Shown one piece after another: positions 27,007 to 36,546 of a DNA stretch of 40,141 bases. Each line of letters begins with the position of its first letter. Positions within the stretch are counted from its first letter, which is position 1. A model generated the notes under the pieces. That model made no database searches. It had not been told where the DNA came from and was given only the letters and a program-made list of their open reading frames with translations. The DNA is taken from positions 1-40,141 of the forward strand of contig LJSF01000031.1 in the NCBI GenBank assembly GCA_001314655.1, read 5' to 3'. Origin of the DNA: Rhodobacteraceae bacterium HLUCCA08 (lineage in GTDB: Bacteria > Pseudomonadota > Alphaproteobacteria > Rhodobacterales > Rhodobacteraceae). Made by a program: the position numbers and the translations under genes.

Positions 27007-27687
27007 ATGATCCGGTGGCTTCTTGCCCTTACCCTTCTTTTCCTGTCCGCCTGCACCGAGGCGGTGCCCGAGGATGGCTCGGCCCGGGTGCTGGTCATGG
27101 GCGACAGTCTGATGGCATTCAATGGCGCCGCCGGGCGGGGCGTGGCCGACGGGTTGGAAGCCGCTCTGGGCGTGCCGGTCGTCGACCGCGCGGTGGCCGG
27201 CGCGCGGTATTTCCATGCCCTGCCGATCAGCGGCGCCGCGGGGATGCGGATCGACGCGCAATACCGGCCCGGGGATTGGGACTGGGTGGTGCTGAACGGT
27301 GGCGGCAACGACCTGCTGCTGGGCTGCGGATGCGGCCCCTGTGCGGCGCAGCTGGACCGGTTGATCAGCGCCGACGGGCGTGCCGGCGCGATCCCGGATC
27401 TGGTGGCCCGGTTCCGCGGGCAGGGCGCCCGGGTGCTGTATACCGGCTATCTGCGCACGCCGGGCATCACCTCTCCGGTCGAGGCCTGCGGACCGCTGGG
27501 GGACGCGATGGACCGGCGCCTGGCCGCCATGGCCGCGCGCGATCCGGGGGTGGTGTTCGTGTCGCTGGCCAGGCTGGTGCCCGACGGCGACGACAGCTAT
27601 CACGCCCGCGACCTGATCCATCCGTCGCCCCGGGGCAGCGCGGCGATCGCGGCGCTTGTGGCCCGGCGCATCGCCGACCATCGCTGA
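27007..27687 (+). CDS. SGNH/GDSL-type hydrolase lipoprotein
   Basis: The 226-residue product has a lipoprotein signal (MIRWLLALTLLFLSAC, lipobox LSAC with Cys16). The SGNH blocks are GDSLMAFN (nucleophilic Ser), VAGARYF, NGGGNDLLLG (Gly/Asn oxyanion residues) and DLIHPSPRG (Asp/His). It is therefore a membrane-anchored esterase or lipase/deacetylase-like enzyme in the periplasm. An unusual Cys cluster GCGCGPC follows block III. GGGAG precedes the ATG. It sits 60 bases after lysC and before ptsP, and its substrate cannot be told. Confidence 0.87.
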   Translation: MIRWLLALTLLFLSACTEAVPEDGSARVLVMGDSLMAFNGAAGRGVADGLEAALGVPVVDRAVAGARYFHALPISGAAGMRIDAQYRPGDWDWVVLNGGGNDLLLGCGCGPCAAQLDRLISADGRAGAIPDLVARFRGQGARVLYTGYLRTPGITSPVEACGPLGDAMDRRLAAMAARDPGVVFVSLARLVPDGDDSYHARDLIHPSPRGSAAIAALVARRIADHR

Positions 27688-27786
27688 AGGCAAGGCGGTG
27701 CCGTCAAAGCCGTTTCGCTTTCCGGTAGAGTATGATCTATAGCGGAAAAAGGGGCGGTGACAGGCGCCGCGCGACCGGGGACAGCC

Positions 27787-30030
27787 ATGCCAGAGACGAT
27801 GGAAACCGCCAGCCGTCGGCTGCTTGGGCGTTTGCGCGACGTCATGGCCGCCGATGCGGCCGGGCAGACGCGGCTGGATCGGATCGTCGGGCTGATCGCG
27901 GGGTCCATGGGGGCCGAGGTCTGTTCGATCTATCTGTTCCGCGATGCCGACACGCTGGAATTATGCGCGACCGAAGGCCTGGCCGCCGAGGCGGTCCACA
28001 AGACCCGGATGCGGCTGGGCGAGGGGCTGGTCGGCCGGGTCGCCCGCACCCGGCAGGTGATCAACACCGCCGATGCCCCGGCAGAGCGCGGGTTCCGCTA
28101 CATGCCCGAAACCGGCGAGGAGCGTTATTCCAGCTTTTGCGGGATCCCGATCCAGCGGCTGGGCGATGTCATGGGCGTGCTCGTCGTGCAGTTCCGCGAT
28201 GCCCGCCGGCTGACCGCGGACGAGATCTATGCGCTGGAAGTCGTGGCCATGGTGCTGGCCGAGATGACCGAGCTGGGCGCCTTCACCAGCGATGACGGCG
28301 CGATCATGGCGCGCCACCAGCAGCCGGTCCTGTTCCGGGGCGCGACGGGGCAGGAGGGCGCGGCCGGCGGTCATGTCTTTCTGCACGAGCCGCGGGTGGT
28401 GGTGACCAACCCGATCGCCGAGGACCCGCAGGCCGAGCTTGTGCGCCTGCAGGCGGCGATCGACACCTTGCGGGTGTCGGTCGACGAGATGCTCGAGCGT
28501 TCGGTTTCGACCGCGCCGGACCAGGTTCAGGTGCTGGAAGCCTACCGGATGTTCGCCAATTCCAAGTCCTGGCTGCGCCGGATGGAAGAGGATATCCGTG
28601 GCGGCCTGTCCGCCGAGGCGGCGGTGGAAAAGGAACAATCCCTGGCCCGGTCGCGCCTGGTCGAGGCCGGAGACGCCTATCTGCGCGACCGGCTGCACGA
28701 CCTTGACGACCTGTCGAACCGGCTGCTGCGGATCCTGACCGGGCAAGGGTCCGATACCGGCGCCGACCTGCCCGACAACCCGGTCCTGGTGGCGCGCAAT
28801 ATCGGCCCCGGAGAGCTGCTGGATTACGGCCGGCGGCTGAAGGGGGTGGTGCTGGAGGAGGGCTCGGTCGGGTCCCACGCCGCGATCATCGCCCGGGCCT
28901 GGGCGATCCCGCTGGTGATCCACGCCAGGAACATCACCACCGAGGCGTTGAACGGCGATCCGATCCTGGTCGACGGCGACCAGGGCGTGGTCCATCTGCG
29001 GCCCGACGAGACGGTGAAATCGGCCTTTGCCGACAAGCTGGCGATGCAGACCCGCGCGCAGGAACGCTATGCCTCGATCCGCGAGCTGCCGGCCGAAACG
29101 CAATGCGGGCGGCGCATCGGGCTGCACATGAATGCCGGGCTGATGGCCGACCTGCCCTCGCTGCCCTCGTCGGGGGCCGAGGGCGTGGGCCTGTTCCGGA
29201 CCGAGTTGCAATTCCTGATCCGCAACCAGATGCCCAAGCGGGCCGAACTGTCGGCGCTTTATGCCCGGGTGATGGATGCGGCGGGTGGCAAGCGGGTCGC
29301 GTTCCGCACGCTCGATATCGGGTCGGACAAGGTGCTGACCTACATGAAGCCCCAGGACGAACCCAATCCGGCGATGGGTTGGCGCGCGATCCGGGTCGGG
29401 CTGGAAAAGCCCGGCGTGCTGCGGATGCAGTTGCAGGCGCTGATCCGGGCCGCGAATGGCCGCGCCTTGACGGTGATGTTCCCGTTCATCGCCCAGATGG
29501 AGGAATTCCGCGCCGCCCGGGCCGAGTTCGACAAGGCGATGGAGCGCGAACGCATCCTGGGCCATCCGCTGCCCGCCAAGGTCGAGGTGGGCGCGATGCT
29601 GGAAACGCCCAGCCTGGCCTTTGCCCCGGACCTGTTCTTTCAAGAGGTCGATTTCCTGTCGATCGGGGGCAATGACCTCAAGCAGTTCTTTTTCGCCGCC
29701 GACCGGGAAAACGAACGGGTGCGCAAGCGCTACGACACGCTCAATCTCAGTTTCCTGACCTTGATCGAACAGATCGCCCGGCGCTGCGACGCGGCCGGAA
29801 CGCCGCTGAGCTTCTGCGGCGAGGATGCCGGCCGGCCGATCGAGGCGGTCTGTTTCGCGGCCCTTGGCGTGCGGATGCTGTCGATGCGGCCGGCCTCGAT
29901 CGGGCCGGTCAAGCATTTGCTGCGGCGGGTCAATCTGGACGATCTGCGCGACGTGATCGAGGCCGCCCGGCAGCGCGGCGATCAATCGGTGCGCGGCGCG
30001 GTCAGCGACTGGCTGCGCGGCCAGACCTGA
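27787..30030 (+). CDS. ptsP: Phosphoenolpyruvate-protein phosphotransferase PtsP (EI-Ntr)
   Basis: The 747-residue protein has an N-terminal GAF domain (about residues 10-165, with AEVCSIYLF and GEGLVGRVA) and then the enzyme I domains. The phosphorylated histidine is His364 in GSVGSHAAIIARAWAIPLV. The PEP site includes GVGLFRTELQFLIRN, and the C-terminal Cys677 is in SFCGEDAGRP. It is the first enzyme of the nitrogen phosphotransferase relay, passing phosphate from PEP to NPr and EIIA-Ntr, and the GAF domain is expected to sense nitrogen metabolites such as glutamine. An upstream ATG at 27757 would add ten residues. Confidence 0.95.
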   Translation: MPETMETASRRLLGRLRDVMAADAAGQTRLDRIVGLIAGSMGAEVCSIYLFRDADTLELCATEGLAAEAVHKTRMRLGEGLVGRVARTRQVINTADAPAERGFRYMPETGEERYSSFCGIPIQRLGDVMGVLVVQFRDARRLTADEIYALEVVAMVLAEMTELGAFTSDDGAIMARHQQPVLFRGATGQEGAAGGHVFLHEPRVVVTNPIAEDPQAELVRLQAAIDTLRVSVDEMLERSVSTAPDQVQVLEAYRMFANSKSWLRRMEEDIRGGLSAEAAVEKEQSLARSRLVEAGDAYLRDRLHDLDDLSNRLLRILTGQGSDTGADLPDNPVLVARNIGPGELLDYGRRLKGVVLEEGSVGSHAAIIARAWAIPLVIHARNITTEALNGDPILVDGDQGVVHLRPDETVKSAFADKLAMQTRAQERYASIRELPAETQCGRRIGLHMNAGLMADLPSLPSSGAEGVGLFRTELQFLIRNQMPKRAELSALYARVMDAAGGKRVAFRTLDIGSDKVLTYMKPQDEPNPAMGWRAIRVGLEKPGVLRMQLQALIRAANGRALTVMFPFIAQMEEFRAARAEFDKAMERERILGHPLPAKVEVGAMLETPSLAFAPDLFFQEVDFLSIGGNDLKQFFFAADRENERVRKRYDTLNLSFLTLIEQIARRCDAAGTPLSFCGEDAGRPIEAVCFAALGVRMLSMRPASIGPVKHLLRRVNLDDLRDVIEAARQRGDQSVRGAVSDWLRGQT

Positions 30031-30036
30031 GGCGCA

Positions 30037-30846
30037 TCAGGCCCGGGTCACCGGCCGTTTCAGCCGCGCCAGTTCGGCATGGAAGGCATCGGCCACGGCG
30101 TCGGGCCCGTGGGTCCGGGCCAGGGCGCGCAGGCCGAAATGGACATGGGCGATCTCGACGTAATAGTCGATGAAGGCATAGTTCGTGCCGGCCCCGGCGG
30201 CGGCGCCCAGCACCGGAACCGCCTGGGTCGCCAGCTTCTGGCTGAGCACGGCGGCGAATTTCGGGGCGACCTTGGCGATCAGCTTGTTCAGCGCCGGCCC
30301 GGTCAGCGACAGGCGGGCGCCCAGAAAGGCGGTGTCGATCCCGTCATCGCCGTCGCCCGGGCCCCCGGCGCCGAACACGGCCAGGCATTCGGCGCGGGTC
30401 TCGGGGCTGGTCGGGTCTTCGCCATGTTGCGCGGCGACGCCCTGCACGGCGCGGAAGATGAAGGTGGTGGCCACCGGCAGTTCGGCCAGCGCCGTGGGCA
30501 ACCCGCCAAGCCCGCCCAACGCGCCCGAGATCGTGCCCAGCACGCGATGCGCCCGGTCGCCGGTGATCCGCGCGCCCAGGCCCCCGCGCGACCGCCCGGC
30601 CAGGTCGTAGCTTTGCGACAGGGCCCGGCGGGCGGCCTCCTCGATCTGGCGACGGGTGCCTCCGGGCAGCAGTTTCAGCCCGTCCTCGACCTGCGCGCCG
30701 ACGAAGGTCACGATCTGCATCAGCACCGATTGCGCCCTGTTCTGGCGCCGGGCCAGGGCGGCGACGACGGCGCGGGCCGCATCGTCGAGCGGCGGCAGGG
30801 GCTGGGCCGGGTTGACCTCGCGCATCGGGGGATCGGTCGCTGTCAT
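30037..30846 (-). CDS. EcsC family protein
   Basis: The 269-residue protein resembles EcsC in its middle and C-terminal parts: a helical region LDDAARAVVAALARRQN, then a long Gly/Ala-rich stretch GTISGALGGLGGLPTALAELPVATTFIFRAVQ and a final AVPVLGAAAGAGTNYAFIDYY. EcsC in Bacillus is encoded with an ABC exporter; stand-alone proteobacterial copies have no known role. Hydrophobic stretches suggest membrane association. The first Met at 30846 has no clear Shine-Dalgarno sequence; Met8 at 30825 is an alternative. It converges on ptsP with a six-base gap. Confidence 0.83.
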   Translation of the reverse strand: MTATDPPMREVNPAQPLPPLDDAARAVVAALARRQNRAQSVLMQIVTFVGAQVEDGLKLLPGGTRRQIEEAARRALSQSYDLAGRSRGGLGARITGDRAHRVLGTISGALGGLGGLPTALAELPVATTFIFRAVQGVAAQHGEDPTSPETRAECLAVFGAGGPGDGDDGIDTAFLGARLSLTGPALNKLIAKVAPKFAAVLSQKLATQAVPVLGAAAGAGTNYAFIDYYVEIAHVHFGLRALARTHGPDAVADAFHAELARLKRPVTRA

Positions 30847-30877
30847 GACCGATAGATGGGGTGGCGGGCTGGGCGGG

Positions 30878-31351
30878 TCAATCCTGTGCCCGGGTCACGG
30901 GACCGCAGATGCCGTCCCAGTCGCCGAAGCCCAGCACCCGGTCGGGATTGGTCGGCGGCGGCATCACCACCCCGTCCAGGCGGGAAAAACCGAACCGCGC
31001 GTAATAGGGCGCGTCGCCCACCAGCAGGACCCGGGCCGGGCCGGTTTCGCCGGCCCGGTGGATCACCTCGCGCACCAGAAAACCGCCCAGGCCTTCGCCC
31101 TGGCGGGTCGGATGGACCGCCACGGGGCCCAGCAGGCAGGCCGGATGCGGGCCGATCCGGACCGGCCAGGCGCGGATCGCGGCGGCCAGCACGCCGTCCT
31201 CGTCGCGCAGGACCATGCACATCCGCGCGGTCGGCGGCACCCCGTCGCGCAGCCGGTAGGAGGACAGCGCCTCGCGCCCCGGGGCGAAGCACAGGTCGAA
31301 CAGGGCTTCGACCTCCCACCAATCGGCCTCGGTTTCGGTGCTGAGCTGCAT
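30878..31351 (-). CDS. GNAT acetyltransferase, YhbS-like
   Basis: The 157-residue protein has the GNAT pattern with LLGPVAVHPTRQGEGLGGFLVREVIHRA as the acetyl-CoA loop, followed by VLLVGDAPYYARFGFSRL, the strand-turn typical of the YhbS group. AGGG lies near the ATG. The substrate is unknown. It is upstream of the EcsC gene on the same strand with a 31-base gap and could be cotranscribed with it. Confidence 0.88.
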   Translation of the reverse strand: MQLSTETEADWWEVEALFDLCFAPGREALSSYRLRDGVPPTARMCMVLRDEDGVLAAAIRAWPVRIGPHPACLLGPVAVHPTRQGEGLGGFLVREVIHRAGETGPARVLLVGDAPYYARFGFSRLDGVVMPPPTNPDRVLGFGDWDGICGPVTRAQD

Positions 31352-31426
31352 GGGCCCTGTTCGCGGCTAAAGACTGGCCGCCGCCCTAGCATGACTATAG
31401 GACAAAGCAAACCGTTGGAGAGATGC

Positions 31427-32029
31427 ATGTTCTACCGCCCCGAGGATGGCCACGGCCTGCCGCACAACCCGTTCAACGCCATCGTCACCCCGCGCCCGAT
31501 CGGCTGGATTTCGACCCGCGGCGCGCGGGGCGACAACCTGGCGCCCTATTCGTTCTTCAACGCCTGCGCCTACGAGCCGCCCCAGGTCATGTTCGCCTCG
31601 ACCAGCGCCAAGCCGGACCGCGACGGGACCAAGGATTCGGTCGCGCAATTGCGGGAAAGCGGGGTCTTTGCGGTCAATATCGTCGAATACGCCATGCGCG
31701 ACGTGATGAACCTGACCTCGGGGCCCTGGGAGGCCGGGGTGGACGAGTTCGAACTGGCCGGGATCGAAAAGGCGGACTGCAGCGTGATCGACTGTCCGCG
31801 GGTGGCCGGGGCGCCGGCGACCCTGGAATGCCGGCTGACCCAGGTGGTGCAATTGCCCGGTGCCGCGAATTTCGTGAGCTTCGGCGAGGTGGTGGGCGTG
31901 CATCTGCGCGACGATTGCCTGGTGGACGGGGTGTTCGACGTGCTGCGCTTCAACCCGCTCAGCCGGATGGGATACCGGGACTACACCGTGGTGCGCGAAA
32001 GGTTCGCACTGAAGCGGCCCGGCGAATAG
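31427..32029 (+). CDS. Flavin reductase-like FMN-binding protein
   Basis: The 200-residue protein has the flavin-reductase-like split-barrel motifs: NPFNAIVTPRPIGWISTRGARGDNLAPYSFFNA near residues 14-46 and the GVFAVNIVEY strand with an adjacent SGPWEAGVDEFELAG. The C-terminus FDVLRFNPLSRMGYRDYTVV is typical of the COG1853 group. It binds FMN and probably reduces it for a partner or acts on a small molecule. GGAGAG is about six bases upstream of the ATG. No monooxygenase partner is adjacent. Confidence 0.88.
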   Translation: MFYRPEDGHGLPHNPFNAIVTPRPIGWISTRGARGDNLAPYSFFNACAYEPPQVMFASTSAKPDRDGTKDSVAQLRESGVFAVNIVEYAMRDVMNLTSGPWEAGVDEFELAGIEKADCSVIDCPRVAGAPATLECRLTQVVQLPGAANFVSFGEVVGVHLRDDCLVDGVFDVLRFNPLSRMGYRDYTVVRERFALKRPGE

Positions 32030-32072
32030 CAGGCAGGGGCGCGCGCGCTCTCCTGGTCGACGGCGTCGGCCG

Positions 32073-32093
32073 CGGCGGTTTTCGGCCAGGATG
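32073..32093 (+). repeat. Short intergenic motif, copy 2 of 2 (GGCG-TTTT-CGGCCAGGATG)
   Basis: CGGCGGTTTT is followed by CGGCCAGGATG in the spacer between the stop of the flavin-reductase gene and the stop of the minus-strand permease gene. The copy at 8868-8888 occupies an equivalent convergent position. The shared 11-base block is exact. Confidence 0.4.
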
Positions 32094-32104
32094 TCGGGGC
32101 GGGA

Positions 32105-32866
32105 TCAATGCGGTTGGCGTTCGGCCCAGCCGGCAAAGATCTTTTCCAGCGCGACGACGACATAGTAGAGCACGATCCCCAGGACCGCCAAGGCGATCAG
32201 GACCGCGAACATCAGCGGGTAATCGCTGTTGGTCTTGCCGCTGTCGAACAGCGCGCCCAGGCCGCGGCCATGCGGGGACACGATCTCCATCAGATTGGTG
32301 CCGATGAAGGCCAGAGTGACGGCGACCTTCAGCGCGCCGAAGAATTCCGGCAGGGTCTTGGGCAGGGCGATCTTCCAGAACACGGTCGATTGCGAGGCGC
32401 CCAAGCTGCGCAGGATGTCGCGGTATTCGGGTTCGAGCGTGCTCAGCCCGATCGAGACCGAGACGGCGATGGGAAAGAAGCTGATCATGAAGGCGATCAG
32501 CACGGTGTTGAAATCATGGGCGCCGACGAACATCAGCGCGACGATCGGCACCACGGTGGCCTTGGGGATGGCGTTGAAGCCGACCAGCAGCGGATAGAGC
32601 GCATCGCGCATGGTGCGCGAAAAGCCCATCACCATGCCGATGCCGGTGCCGACGATCACCGCCAGCAACAGGCCGACGACGGTGCGCCACAGCGTCTGCC
32701 AGCCATTCACCAGGAACAATTCCCAGTATTTCGTATAGGCCGGTCCTAGGTCGCTGGGCGAGGCCATCCTGTAATTCGGCCAGCCCATGGCCCAGACCAG
32801 GGCCTCCCACAGGGCCAGGAAGACAAGGATGGCGATCAGCGGGGTCGCGATCTTGCGCCAGCTCAT
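32105..32866 (-). CDS. ABC transporter permease, SsuC/TauC/ThiX type
   Basis: The 253-residue integral membrane protein has six likely helices. The ATPase-coupling EAA loop is around YRDILRSLGASQSTVFWKIALPKTLPEFFGALK. It is the permease of the three-gene importer, last in the minus-strand operon after the binding protein and ATPase. The loop sequence and size are of the nitrate/sulfonate/taurine/pyrimidine class. The substrate is undefined. Confidence 0.92.
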   Translation of the reverse strand: MSWRKIATPLIAILVFLALWEALVWAMGWPNYRMASPSDLGPAYTKYWELFLVNGWQTLWRTVVGLLLAVIVGTGIGMVMGFSRTMRDALYPLLVGFNAIPKATVVPIVALMFVGAHDFNTVLIAFMISFFPIAVSVSIGLSTLEPEYRDILRSLGASQSTVFWKIALPKTLPEFFGALKVAVTLAFIGTNLMEIVSPHGRGLGALFDSGKTNSDYPLMFAVLIALAVLGIVLYYVVVALEKIFAGWAERQPH

Positions 32867-32880
32867 GACTTTGCACTCCC

Positions 32881-32901
32881 GTCCCGGGCTTGACCCGGGA
32901 C
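32881..32901. repeat. CCCGGGTCAAGCCCGGG palindromic repeat, copy 2
   Basis: GTCCCGGG (32881-32888) pairs with CCCGGGAC (32894-32901) around CTTGA; on the minus strand the core reads CCCGGGTCAAGCCCGGG. It lies in the 88-base gap between the ATPase and permease genes of the importer operon, so it can form a stem in the polycistronic RNA. It is related to the copy at 13415-13435. Confidence 0.6.
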
Positions 32902-32954
32902 CTCGACGTGGAGACCCTGGCGCAGGGGCCGGGGCGCGATGACTGCGAGGGTCC

Positions 32955-33752
32955 TCATGCGCTCACCTCGTCGGCCGGGGCGCGGCCTTGGGCGATCTCG
33001 ATCTGGTGGCGCAGGATCGCCAGCATCTCGGCCGCTTCGGTTGTGTAAAGGTGATCGAGGTCGCGGGGCCCGGTCTGCGGCACGTCCAGCACGTATTGGG
33101 TCCGGGCCGGGCGGCCGGACAGGACGACGACCTGATCGGCCAGAAAGATCGATTCGCGCAGGTCGTGGGTGATCAGCACGCCGGTGAAGGGTTCCTCTTG
33201 CTTGACCTTGTGCATGGTCTGCCACAGGTCCTCGCGGGTGAAGGCGTCGAGCGCGCCGAAGGGTTCATCCAGGATCAGCACCTCGGGCTTGTGCACCAGG
33301 GCGCGGCACAGGGATGCCCGCTGGCGCATGCCGCCGGACAGCTCCGAGGGCTTCTTGTCCTCGAACCCGGCCAGGCCGACCAGGTCCAGCAGGTAGCGGG
33401 CGCGCGCCTCCTGTTCGGCCCTGGACGACTTGGTGGGCACGATTTCCAGCGGCAGCATCACGTTCTTGAGGATCGAGCGCCATTCCAGCAGCACCGGGTT
33501 CTGGAACGCCATGCCGACGGTCGCGCGCGGGCCGGTGACGCGCGCGCCATGCAGCCAGACCTCGCCCTCGTCCGGTTTCATCAGGCCGGCGATCAGGCGT
33601 GTGAGGGTGGATTTGCCGCAGCCCGAGGGGCCGACGACGGCGACGAAGCCGCCCTCGGGCACCGCCAGTTCCAGCCCGTCAAGCACCGGCAAGGGGCCCG
33701 AAGCGGTCGTGTAGGCATGGCGCACGCCCTTGATTTCGATCAGGTTTTCCAT
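32955..33752 (-). CDS. ABC transporter ATP-binding protein, SsuB/TauB/ThiZ type
   Basis: The 265-residue ATPase shows Walker A GPSGCGKST, a Q-loop in GMAFQNPVLLEW, the signature LSGGMRQRASLCRAL, Walker B VLILDEPFGALDA and the switch histidine in ITHDLRES. The ATG at 33752 is chosen because the protein then begins MENLIEIKGVRHAY as in the family; an extension to 33842 overlaps the binding-protein gene. It powers uptake through the adjacent permease. Confidence 0.95.
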   Translation of the reverse strand: MENLIEIKGVRHAYTTASGPLPVLDGLELAVPEGGFVAVVGPSGCGKSTLTRLIAGLMKPDEGEVWLHGARVTGPRATVGMAFQNPVLLEWRSILKNVMLPLEIVPTKSSRAEQEARARYLLDLVGLAGFEDKKPSELSGGMRQRASLCRALVHKPEVLILDEPFGALDAFTREDLWQTMHKVKQEEPFTGVLITHDLRESIFLADQVVVLSGRPARTQYVLDVPQTGPRDLDHLYTTEAAEMLAILRHQIEIAQGRAPADEVSA

Positions 33753-33804
33753 CAGCCCGGCCCCGGTCCGGCCCGGGCGCGCGACGGCGCCCGGGCCGGT
33801 GTCG

Positions 33805-34809
33805 TTACTGCAGCGCGAACCCGCCCTCGGGCAGGTAGGCATCGGTGAAATAGAGCGCCGCGTCGGGGGCGTTCTGGAATTCGTAGGTGGTGGCGATCTG
33901 TTCGATCGACGAGGCGAAGCGCGCGTCGTCGATCACGCCGAACCCGTTCGCCATCACCGCATCGGTCATCACGTTCGCGTCGATCGACAATTGCAGGCGC
34001 CATTGTTCCAGTTCGGCATCCGCGGCCGGGTTGCGTTCGATCAGGCTGGCGGTGGCGGCGGCCGGATCGGCGATCGCGTCTTTCCACCCCGCGGCGATGG
34101 CGGTGAGGAACCCGGTCACCAATTCGGGGTTTTCGGCCGCCCAGTCGGTATTCACGATCACCGCATTGCCATACAGGTCGACGCCGTGATCGGCCATCAG
34201 CAGGACGTTGATGTCGTCCTCGGGGATGCCGAGGCGGACGAGGTTCAGGTAGGAGCTGAAGGAAAACCCGGTGATCGCGGCCACGTTGCCTTCGGCCAGC
34301 ATCGGTTCGCGGGTCGGAAAGCCCACCGGTTCGACGGTGATGGCGTCCATGTCGAGGCCGGTTTCGGCGGCGAAGATCGGGAACTGGGCCCAGGCGCCGT
34401 CGGGCGGCGGGGCGCCCAGCACCTTGCCTTCCAGGTCGGCCGGTTCGGACACCCCCAGCGAGTCGCGCCCGATCACCGCGAAGGGCGGCTTGTCATAGAT
34501 CATCATCACCGCGGTCACGGGTGCGCCGGGGTTCTGGTCGAGGAACTTGATCAGGGAATTGATATCGGCGAAGCCCACCGGAAAGGCGCCGGTGGCGACC
34601 TTGGGGATCGCGTCGAGCGATCCGTCACCGGCGGCGATTTCGGTGCTGATCCCGTTGGCCTCGAAATGGCCGTTGTCGATGGCCAGGAAATAGGGGGCGG
34701 CGGGACCTTCGAATTTCCAGTCCAGGGCAAAGGGCATGTCGGTCTGGGCGCTGGCCATGCCCGCCATCGCGACAAGACCCATGGCTGCAAGGGTTCGGGT
34801 GAACGTCAT
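33805..34809 (-). CDS. NMT1/THI5-like periplasmic substrate-binding protein
   Basis: The 334-residue product has a signal peptide (MTFTRTLAAMGLVAMAGMAS, cut after ASAQ) and the NMT1-type start PFALDWKFEGPAAPYFLAIDNGHFEANGI. FADINSLIKFLDQNPG and the mid-domain hinge follow. Proteins of this class bind pyrimidine precursors of thiamine, nitrate, sulfonates, riboflavin or other small molecules. GAGGAAG precedes the ATG by about seven bases. It is the first gene of the importer operon. No thiamine, sulfur or nitrate gene lies nearby and no riboswitch was recognised in the leader, so the ligand stays open. Confidence 0.9.
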   Translation of the reverse strand: MTFTRTLAAMGLVAMAGMASAQTDMPFALDWKFEGPAAPYFLAIDNGHFEANGISTEIAAGDGSLDAIPKVATGAFPVGFADINSLIKFLDQNPGAPVTAVMMIYDKPPFAVIGRDSLGVSEPADLEGKVLGAPPPDGAWAQFPIFAAETGLDMDAITVEPVGFPTREPMLAEGNVAAITGFSFSSYLNLVRLGIPEDDINVLLMADHGVDLYGNAVIVNTDWAAENPELVTGFLTAIAAGWKDAIADPAAATASLIERNPAADAELEQWRLQLSIDANVMTDAVMANGFGVIDDARFASSIEQIATTYEFQNAPDAALYFTDAYLPEGGFALQ

Positions 34810-34956
34810 CTGTGTCTTCCTCTGTTGGTCATGCCTCCCGCGTTCATTGAGTGGTGGCAGGGGAGAGTCACGTCAGGCAAGCTTACCCGGCATGCCGGAA
34901 AAGGAAATGCCCGATTTGCGGGCGCGGATGCTCGGATGTGCCGCGAAAAGGGGCGT

Positions 34957-35559
34957 TCAACTCTCGTCGCAGGTCATCATCCACAGGATGACGATCCAGT
35001 TGGTCAGCAGGTGCAAGGCCACGTGCCCAAGGCTGACGAACAGGACCCAGCCGGCATCGGACCCCCAGCGGGCCATGGCCGCGGCGCAGAGCGATTGCAG
35101 GATCAGCGCGGCGCCGATGATCAGGTGGGCGCCTTCCAGGTGCCGGTCGTTGCGAGCGAAGGGGGTGGGCATCATGTAGAGATCGCCGGGGGCGAACAGC
35201 ACGTAGGCCACCATGGTGACGCCCAGCGCCATCAGATAGACCGACCAGGCGATCTGCACCACGGTTGCCGAATTGACCCAGAGCGCGACGGCGGCGGCGG
35301 CGAACCCGGCCACCAGAACCGGCACCGCCGTGGTCAGCGCCACGTCGGAAAACAGCAGCCGCCAGCGGCGCTGGGCGTTGTAGGCCAGCTGCAACCAGGC
35401 CCGCACCACGATCGCCAGCACGACCGGGTCCAGGGCCTGACCGAACAGATGCGCCTCGCGCTCGGTCCCGATCGCCCAGACCGCGAGGAAGGCGAGGACC
35501 GGCACGAAGCCCAGCGGGTCGAGCCTTGGCATCAGGCGAAGGGTGGCCAGAATCCACAT
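34957..35559 (-). CDS. Polytopic membrane protein of unknown function
   Basis: The 200-residue protein has five or six hydrophobic segments, among them GFVPVLAFLAVWAIG, DVALTTAVPVLVAGFAAAAVAL, IAWSVYLMALGVTMVAYVLF, HLIIGAALILQSLCAAAMA and HVALHLLTNWIVILWMM. A charged loop PFARNDRHLEGAH lies between the later helices. No family is recognised. It stands alone between the importer operon and the divergent mtnP gene. The ATG at 35559 gives MWILATLRLMPRL; Met10 is a possible alternative start. Confidence 0.7.
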   Translation of the reverse strand: MWILATLRLMPRLDPLGFVPVLAFLAVWAIGTEREAHLFGQALDPVVLAIVVRAWLQLAYNAQRRWRLLFSDVALTTAVPVLVAGFAAAAVALWVNSATVVQIAWSVYLMALGVTMVAYVLFAPGDLYMMPTPFARNDRHLEGAHLIIGAALILQSLCAAAMARWGSDAGWVLFVSLGHVALHLLTNWIVILWMMTCDES

Positions 35560-35679
35560 GCAATCCGAACTAGCGGCCGAGATTGGCGGAATTCTGGCAG
35601 CGGATGGGCAGAATTGGAGGCTTCACAACCTGGAATGCGGAGGGCACACTCTGCGTGTGGTTGCAGGGAAAGGGCCGGG

Positions 35680-36542
<863 letters not shown>

Positions 36543-36546
<4 letters not shown>

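Noticed and set aside
25672-27693. Long minus-strand frame opposite lysC and the SGNH gene
   Set aside because: Antisense shadow of two well-supported genes; no recognisable motif.
27961-29985. Long minus-strand frame opposite ptsP
   Set aside because: Antisense shadow of ptsP; low-complexity composition.
32955-34809. Naming the importer as a thiamine-precursor (ThiXYZ) or taurine system
   Set aside because: The families are shared by several ligands and there is no neighbouring pathway gene or riboswitch to decide.
34887-34898. Palindrome CCGGCATGCCGG between the binding-protein gene and the membrane-protein gene
   Set aside because: Twelve-base palindromes of this composition are common in high-GC DNA; no loop or U-tract makes it a terminator.
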